Positions 57,790-64,000 of a DNA stretch of 64,000 nucleotides are shown here, piece after piece (positions within the stretch are counted from its first letter, which is position 1; each line of letters starts with the position of its first letter). The notes under the pieces are model-generated. The model saw only the letters and a program-made list of their open reading frames with translations, made no database searches and was not told the origin of the DNA. Made by a program: the position numbers and the translations under genes. This stretch comes from Phorcus lineatus (lineage: Eukaryota > Mollusca > Gastropoda > Trochida > Trochidae): contig OV121084.1 of the NCBI GenBank assembly GCA_921293015.1, forward strand, positions 22,014,960 through 22,078,959, written 5' to 3'.

Positions 57790-58390
57790 GCTTGCTGTAT
57801 GATTTCAGCTTATTCACATAAACAGCAGTTGTTAGATTTCACTGACAACTAATAACACTCAATTATTGATGTTTAAGCATGAATAAGTGAGGTAATTTCA
57901 CTTAATATCAGCATATAAGCAGTTTTGGTAGGTGATAATAAACTGTCATGAAATCAACTTACTAGTATTACTCAGTTATTGTTGTCAGAGCCATTGACTA
58001 AGCTTTTTATGCTGAAAATAAGATAATGCATGGCACACATAACAAAAAAACAGTAGGCGGGATGTGTTCATTGGAACTCCCATTGTATTCATATTGTTCT
58101 CTCGCTGTCACTGTCAAAGGAACATTATTCCTGGTCCATGAATGGTAATCTTTTGCCTCATCAAAGTCAACAGGGATAATGGTTAATCAAGATGAGAAAA
58201 AGTGTCACACTTTTTACTTACGAATGACCTTTTCTGAAGTAAATGTATTCCTTTTTGATGTACAGCAACAAGTAACTGTTGTGGAAGGGAAGATGTGTAT
58301 GTTTGCTGAAAGAAACAAAAATACATTAATTCTCTTTTCCAGCCAAAATCATGTTATGAACGATAAGGACAGTTTTTTTGGATAAGCAAC
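57790..58390. other. No gene recognised
   Basis: The open frame 58179-58385 has no domain. No repeats were seen apart from the flanking ones. Confidence 0.45.
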
Positions 58391-58393
58391 TTC

Positions 58394-58478
58394 ATTATTC
58401 TGTGGAAGCGACGTCAAGAATCACTTGCTTGACAACAACATTAAAATATATGTCAAAACGTCGCTTCCACAGAATAAT
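58394..58478. repeat. Hairpin with perfect 21-bp stem
   Basis: ATTATTCTGTGGAAGCGACG(T) at 58394-58414 is exactly inverted at 58458-58478, with a 43-base loop. TCATGTTATG occurs on both sides (about 58348 and 58477), possibly a target duplication of a small foldback insert. Confidence 0.9.
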
Positions 58479-58738
58479 CATGTTATGTGCAAAAATATAT
58501 TTATTACCTAAGAGGCCAATCATATTTGGGTTCATGTTTTTCATACAATGCCCTAGGGCAAAATATCACTTTTTCATTGTGACGTCATGTAAAAAATAAT
58601 GCTTTGACAACGCAGTTCACCTGTGATGTTGCATTCCAAATGTGACGGCGGCGGGTAAACCGCCAATGCTAGGAGGTTGATTTAGATTATTTTATTTTAT
58701 TTTGTGACTTCGGTAATAAACAGAATATCATATTTGTG

Positions 58739-58830
58739 CCCATAACATACTATTTTCACGACAGTCATGCCTAAATATCAGTATAATACTAATATTTAGG
58801 CACTCGTTTCGTAAACATAGTATGTCATGG
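58739..58830. repeat. Imperfect palindrome
   Basis: TGCCTAAATAT and ATATTTAGGCA form the inner stem (about 58769-58802); AACATACTAT and ATAGTATGT form outer matches. It may be a MITE or the ends of a deleted element. Confidence 0.7.
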
Positions 58831-60245
58831 AACACAATTATTAGTGAACACGACTCACTTTTATACGCTTCATCCCTGTACATCAAGTTCCATGCATAGT
58901 TGGGTAGATGTTCACTTGGTATTGCACATTTTTTTCATTCAACGATTGTGTATATCCAGGATATGAACTCCCAAGAATTTATGCCAGACTACAGGGCTGG
59001 CTAGCTCAAAAACTTGCCAGCCCAGACCGAAACCTGCCTACCCACCAAACTTTAATGAATTTGATAAGGCTTAACTTTTACCCGACCGTCGGACAGGGGT
59101 AATTGAAAATTTAGCAGTCCGAGTTGAAAACAACCTGTCCCGGGCGGTCGGGCAGGCAGGTATTTCAAACGCTGGTATATCTGAGTTTTATAAAGTCATT
59201 GACCATTTTCCAGTTTTGCAAAATGAGTCTGTTTAGAGTGACATCCCTTTGAAAAGTCACATGACTGCGGGCAAGCACTCTAAGCTTACGTTAAGTTGAC
59301 ATAATTTTGTTCGACTGTCTCAAATGATTAAAAATCATATAACCTAACATGAAAAAAAATCAATGAAGTTCATGATAATTATTAAATGGTTAACTGTTAT
59401 TTATAGTGGTACTGGCATACATGGCATCGTACATTTAATATTTTAAATCAAACTAATGGTGCAATAAGAAGGTGCACTGAAGTATAATTTTTAAAAACTA
59501 GATATCTGATCTAGAGGAAAGCTTTCGTGTTGGGGGAGAATCAATAGCAGATTCTTCGCAATTTGTAATTTTAAATAAATGTATTCATGCCTACTATTAA
59601 AACGACATCCATATCTTATTATGTTATAGATTTGTTATGCTTACAATGATTTAGTATTATTTTCAAGTTCTTAAAAGCTGAAGAACGTTTATAATCATTT
59701 GGATGAAGGTTATTATCGTCAGCAATGAGCGCTTAGAAAATAGAAAAGATTGGGGCCCTTTATAACAATCACTTACTATTCAGTACGATAAGAAAAAAAC
59801 TCTTGATTTATAAACAAAAACAGATTCTGCCATCAAAACATTTGTAGATTTTGCTTGCTTGATAATGAATATAATAACACAAGAGGTAAAGTACTAAAAA
59901 TTATTAACATGAAAGAGGTTTAAAGTAAGACTCATATTATTTTTCAGTAAAACTGCCTTGGTTTATCACGTAGGTAAAGTGAGGGATCTAATTTTCATGA
60001 ATTAAAAGTGTGTGCTCTTATTGCGTCAAACACGGTACATCATGTTGATGCTATTTGACAAATATAGAAAATAGTAAATGTTTGTTTTGCTACAGTAACA
60101 AAGCATGGATTAGTAATGGCTGTTTGAAATTTTGTAAAGAATAAACAAAAGCTCAAATTCTCAAGAATAGGTTTTCAGTATTAATTATCATACTCCGTCG
60201 TTCAAAGGTATATTGTAATACCGGTGAGTACATTCCAGTCTTTTT
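58831..60245. other. No gene recognised
   Basis: GGGCTGGC...GCCAGCCC (about 58995-59021) forms a small hairpin within a CCTGCC/GGCAGG-rich stretch (58970-59170). The 64-residue open frame here has no domain. The rest is AT-rich. Confidence 0.45.
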
Positions 60246-60292
60246 GAAATCGACCGTGTTCCGAGGAATTGAAGTTTCCAAATATGGACTCT
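60246..60292 (-). repeat. SINE tail, partial copy 3
   Basis: The minus strand reads AGAGTCCATATTTGGAAACTTCAATTCCTCGGAACACGGTCG, the 3' part of the 89-196 element without the tRNA-like head. A tail without head may mean a 5'-truncated SINE or the partner LINE. Confidence 0.5.
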
Positions 60293-61460
60293 GAAGTGAT
60301 ATGAATTTGTTCAGCACTTGTCCTACATATTGTAGAAAAACTGTAAAGTAGTTTAATATTTTTCACATATATTCTACAGTTTAAGGAGAATAACTGCCAA
60401 TGTCGTGAAATTTTGGGTGAATATTTGTATACAAATTTCTTTATTTGTAATGGAATATTTTCTTAGATCCGTATTTTGTCAAACCGAACGCATAATTAAT
60501 CCTTCTCATAATATTAGGGAAATAAATCATTGATGTTAGTCAAACAAATAACGTCAACAATAAAATTCAAAGTAATTATCCGTTATTTTGTACACACCAG
60601 CAACGTAATTATAGACTTTAAATATTAAGTGGTTATATTTGTTTATGTTTGTCGGATGATTCTAACAAAATTATATATGATCAATAATCCCCGCTACAAT
60701 GTAGGCCTATCTTTTTTAAATGTATGTAATTAAACTAACCAGTTCATGGCAGGATAATTAGTTACCACTCTGTTAAAAAAATACGATAATTATTGCATTT
60801 TAGATGGTTTTGATAAATAGAAATTTTACAAACGTCATTAATAGTTTGAAATAATGCATTTAGATAATAGAAACCAAGCCGAATTTAATCAAACCTGGTA
60901 ATATTTTTAGCAGTTTGTCCATACATCATTTCTAAAAAAAATTTGGGCAATCGAATTATCAAGGAGAATTACACATGATCTCATCTCGGTACGATATCAC
61001 GCGTAAAGTCAGGCGCTTTCACAATTCATGGCTTATTTGATTTTGTAAATGTGGGAGAAAGAATTGAAATATTCAAATTAAACAAGTTAGAATCCTGGTT
61101 TAATTTGTTGAAATATGAATTTCCTATGCTATTAAGCCTACTTCTTGACACCCATAAGTAGGCTCCTTTATTTGTTCCCATTGACGCCAACGCATCTGGA
61201 CTCCATCTTCAAAGGTTGTCAGCTTCACACAGTCAGCTTACAGTTCAAAAACACTCTCATAAGCTCAGTGTATTGCTATGTGAGCGTTTATGACAGTGAT
61301 CTTTGGTGCCTGAGTAGACTTTAGGCAGACCTGACAAATACTTAATCAATGATAAACTTGTCTATTTTAAAACGGATGCTAGCTAGATGCTAGATGATAG
61401 TGAGTCTGTGAGCGAATATGGAACTGGGAACTGGGAACCGGTTGGTTAACTTCACAATTT
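60293..61460. other. No gene recognised
   Basis: AGCCTACTT and AAGTAGGCT (about 61135-61163) form a small hairpin. No other structure stands out. Confidence 0.45.
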
Positions 61461-61462
61461 GA

Positions 61463-61950
61463 ACTAGAAATATGTGCATGTGATGCACAGTGATGTTCCC
61501 CTTCCAAACTTTTAATCCAACCTAATCATCTTATTGCCACTTATACCAGAAACAATCATTACCAAACATATACTAAAGTCATCAAATATTATAATTAGCA
61601 TCTACAGCCACTAATATGCACAAAGTTCATATTGTTTCCATGGAAACAAGAAAATATTAAAAAATTGACTAACCAAAATAGCAAAAGGCACCACTCCACC
61701 ACTAGACCTAACCACAAACCAAGTTTCGTAAAAAAAATATTACAGTTTTGAGATATGGCCCCTAAACGGACCCTACCCCCTATTTGCACTAAGTTCAAAT
61801 TGTTTCCATGGAAACCAGAAAAATAAATAAATTCAGAGTAACCAAAATAGCAAAAGGCACCACGCCACCACTAGACATAACCACATACCAGGTTTTATAA
61901 AAAAAAATATTGAATGGTTTTTTAGATATGGTCCAAAAATGAAAGCATTT
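61463..61950. repeat. Repeat cluster with ~170-bp tandem pair
   Basis: CTAGAAATATGTGCATGTGATGCACAGTGATG (61464 onward) recurs at 63184-63310. TGCACAAAGTTCATATTGTT (61617) and TGCACTAAGTTCAAATTGTT (61787) start two ~170 bp units sharing CCATGGAAAC and AATAGCAAAAGGCACCAC. Confidence 0.75.
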
Positions 61951-62239
61951 CGGAATTACGGAATAACAGAATTACCGAATTAGAGACGGAACTGAAAACA
62001 TTATGTCTCCCGCACATAATAAGGAACTGTAAACCGGTTGCCAACTTCACAATTCGAATAAGGAACTGGGAACTGGGTTGCCAACTTCATAGACCCATAT
62101 TTATTCCAACCCAAGTGAAATCCTTATTTATTCAAACCCAAGTGAAAATTTTTATTCTTTTTAAAATTATTGAAAAGCTAGCTAGAGGAAAAAACATTAC
62201 CTGCTCTGTAGCTCTTCCCGCAATCTATAATTCATTATA

Positions 62240-62700
62240 CAAATGGCCAAAGGGCCACAATTTGAGGGGCCACAGGATCACTAAATCCATTTATGATAAT
62301 CCACATCATCAAAGAAGGTTTCAAATTTCTAGGCCTTTTGCATCTAGAGAAGACAATGAAAATAGGATTGTAGGGCATGGCCCTTGTCGCCCTTATTACT
62401 GGTCACAAGATCACCATATTTCTGAATTAGCTAAAGAATCTGTACACAAGGTTTCAGATTTCTATGCCTTCTGTTTCTAGAGAAGAAAATGAAAATTGGT
62501 TTTTAGGACATGGCCCTTGCGGCCCTCATCACTGGTCACAGGGTCACCAAATCTACAAATTAGCTAAGGAGTTTGTACACAAAGTTTCAGATTTCTATGC
62601 CTTTTGCTTCTAGAGAAGAAGATGAAAATAGCTTTTTAGGACGTGGACTCTGTGGCCCTTTAGCAAATCAGGGTCAGCAAATCTTTAAATCAAAAGCTGA
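62240..62700. repeat. 133-bp tandem repeat, about 3.3 units
   Basis: AAGGTTTCA or AAAGTTTCA phases at 62315, 62448 and 62582 (periods 133 and 134), each followed by TTTCTA.GCCTT and TAGAGAAGA.AATGAAAA, with GGCATGGCCCTTG or similar and GGTCACAGGGTCACCAAAT between. Related sequence is at 44340-44650. The 121-residue open frame across it is a by-product of the repeat. Confidence 0.85.
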
Positions 62701-63006
62701 AAAGATAATCTTTAGATGGTTATAAGTCATTTGTAATGCTTGGTTTACACTATATTCATGATCCCCCCCCCACATTTGTATGAAGGAGTAAGGTGATAGA
62801 ACTTGATCAATGTGGCTATACCAAGGAGTGTTAAACATTTCGCCCACGTTTTTCTCATTTGAGAACAGAAACGTAACAGAGCATTTTAGAATCGGGGAAT
62901 TACGTTCCCCTAAAACACTGTTACTTATTATATGTAAAGTTACATCTGGATTGCCCTTTCCTAGACACCAGGTGAGATTTTATAGTGAGAGGAATAAATA
63001 AAATTT

Positions 63007-63170
63007 GCTAGCTAGGTCAGAATTACCCCCACTGTAAATAAAAAACAAGGTTAGGGAAGAAATAGCCTAGCTAGGGCATAATTTTCCCACTATAAACATA
63101 TACCAAGGGAGGGGATGAAATAGCCGAGCTAGGCCAGAATGTCGCCCTGTAAATAATTATCCACCTGTAA
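63007..63170. repeat. 58-bp tandem repeat, three units
   Basis: Units start GCTAGCTAGGTCAG (63007), GCCTAGCTAGGGCA (63065) and GCCGAGCTAGGCCA (63123). Period is 58. Confidence 0.8.
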
Positions 63171-63183
63171 GTAGAATAAACAA

Positions 63184-63310
63184 ACTAGAAATATGTGCTT
63201 GTGATGCACAGTGATGTCCTCCTTCCAAACTTTTAATCCAACCTAATTATAATCATCTTATTGCCAGTCATCCCAGAAACAATCCATACCAAACATATAA
63301 TAAAAAGGTT
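63184..63310. repeat. Second copy of the 61463 repeat
   Basis: CTAGAAATATGTGCTTGTGATGCACAGTGATG and CCAAACTTTTAATCCAACCTAAT match 61464-61580. Confidence 0.75.
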
Positions 63311-63361
63311 AATATATTAGCATTAATAAACTTGACATAATAATGACTTGTGAAATATACA

Positions 63362-63518
63362 AGTAGGTTATAATGGGGGTTTCAGATCAACGGTGACCAA
63401 AACGTATCTTCTCATTACCACCATGTCAAAATTACTCTGCTGTTTTGACCTGTAGGGGTTAATGAGTAGACACGCCCCACTCATCACTAATCCAGTACCC
63501 CCATTATAGCCTACTACA
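63362..63518. mobile_element. MITE with GTAGG.TATAATGGGGGT inverted ends
   Basis: GTAGGTTATAATGGGGGTTT (63364) is inverted at 63495-63515 (ACCCCCATTATAGCCTAC). ACAAGTA lies on both sides (about 63358 and 63522), possibly a target duplication. It is about 155 bp long. Confidence 0.7.
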
Positions 63519-63571
63519 AACAAGTATTATTAATAGATAACAGATTCAAACCTCCCGTTATCAATATTCAA

Positions 63572-63997
63572 TTAGGCATCCAAAATAACATATAGGTAAA
63601 TATGTACTGGCCCAGCTGCTTCTGCTTCTTTGGTGATTGCAATTGTCATTCCTTCACTACCATTTTCAATTCTTCTTCCAGAGCCATGAAGTTGGTCATC
63701 ATCAGTTGTTCTTAGATCAAGCCACAAAGCGTACTTGTCAGTTAAAAATTTACCTATACTCATATCAGTCAGACACAAATCTTTCATCACCATATTTGTT
63801 ATTGAATAGCGTTTTATAATGGGAAGTTTCTTAATTTCATCCCATAAATTATGTTTACGCATATGTTGACTGTAAAGTTGATTTGGTACCCCCTCAATAG
63901 TCATTTGTATAGTTTTGATTTTAGGATTATAAAATGATTCAGTCATTCTGTCAAACCCAGTGGTAGGGGTTTTGAATAGTATCAAAACGCCTTTCAT
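63572..63997 (-). CDS. Polinton protein, probably capsid module, partial
   Basis: 141 open residues that probably continue beyond the window (the Met at 63997 may be internal). RMTESFYNPKIKTIQMTIEG, NQLYSQHMRKHNLWDEIKKL, IGKFLTDKYALWLDLRTTDD and QLHGSGRRIENGSEGMTIAI form a beta-rich, soluble protein. I associate this pattern with the capsid proteins of Polintons, but whether it is the major capsid protein or another cannot be settled here. There are no stops, so it is better preserved than the other Polinton genes in the window, and may belong to a different, younger copy to the right. Confidence 0.5.
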   Translation of the reverse strand: MKGVLILFKTPTTGFDRMTESFYNPKIKTIQMTIEGVPNQLYSQHMRKHNLWDEIKKLPIIKRYSITNMVMKDLCLTDMSIGKFLTDKYALWLDLRTTDDDQLHGSGRRIENGSEGMTIAITKEAEAAGPVHIYLYVILDA

Positions 63998-64000
63998 TGA

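Noticed and set aside
58908..59102. 64-residue frame ending in NFYPTVGQG
   Set aside because: It coincides with a GC-rich inverted-repeat stretch and has no splice or domain support.
62240..62700. CRISPR-like array
   Set aside because: Units of 133 bp are contiguous with no unique spacers, and the context is eukaryotic.

Overview
The window is AT-rich, intron-containing metazoan DNA built almost entirely from transposable elements at different stages of decay. Metazoan origin is inferred from the elements (Polinton/Maverick, DIRS-type tyrosine-recombinase retroelements, piggyBac, Jockey/CR1-group LINEs, Tc1/mariner, a tRNA-type SINE) and from one spliced gene with a GT-AG intron. The mix is typical of marine invertebrates such as molluscs, but no species can be named from sequence alone. 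No rRNA gene, functional tRNA gene, CRISPR array or bacterial operon was seen.

Layout. 1-6.4 kb: short non-autonomous elements, including a SINE-like copy, a 98-bp perfect palindrome, a GTTTGACAAC-rich MITE with a duplicated body and a ~2 kb DNA transposon with inverted ends. 6.5-9.0 kb, minus: a SAP-SWIM-YqaJ nuclease gene with a 701-bp intron and several frameshifts. 9.7-11.7 kb: a coding remnant and two tandem arrays. 11.8-15.5 kb, minus: a DIRS-like retroelement (gag, RT-RNase H, tyrosine recombinase) with frameshifts. 16.2-28.0 kb: a Polinton broken up by later insertions. Its integrase, DNA polymerase B, two small proteins, a Gln-rich protein and packaging ATPase can be followed around a LINE with an intact 1149-residue ORF2, a hairpin element, a Tc1/mariner remnant and a LINE 3' end. 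28.8-31.2 kb, plus: a decayed CR1/Rex-like LINE.

31.4-41.6 kb and 47.9-57.6 kb are two copies (A and B) of one large repeat unit. Each starts at a TTAA plus piggyBac-like end, carries a piggyBac transposase between subterminal repeat arrays, and continues through a shared tail that stops at another TTAA. Copy A holds a DIRS/SINE insertion and copy B a 3.1 kb DIRS-like insertion whose empty site survives in copy A. Between them lie a second Polinton fragment (42.1-43.0 kb), an inverted partial copy of the 2 kb transposon (45.4-46.8 kb) and two possible host exons (47.0-47.4 kb). 57.6-64 kb holds hairpins, several short tandem arrays, a MITE and, at the right edge on the minus strand, a Polinton protein, probably from the capsid module.

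Few genes here act together for a host function. The structure is best read as layers: Polinton first, then LINE, Tc1 and hairpin insertions; a piggyBac-like unit copied twice, each copy then hit by retroelements. The best candidates for further attention are the composite A/B unit with its arrays, the DIRS-like insertion with its empty site, and the SAP-SWIM-YqaJ gene.
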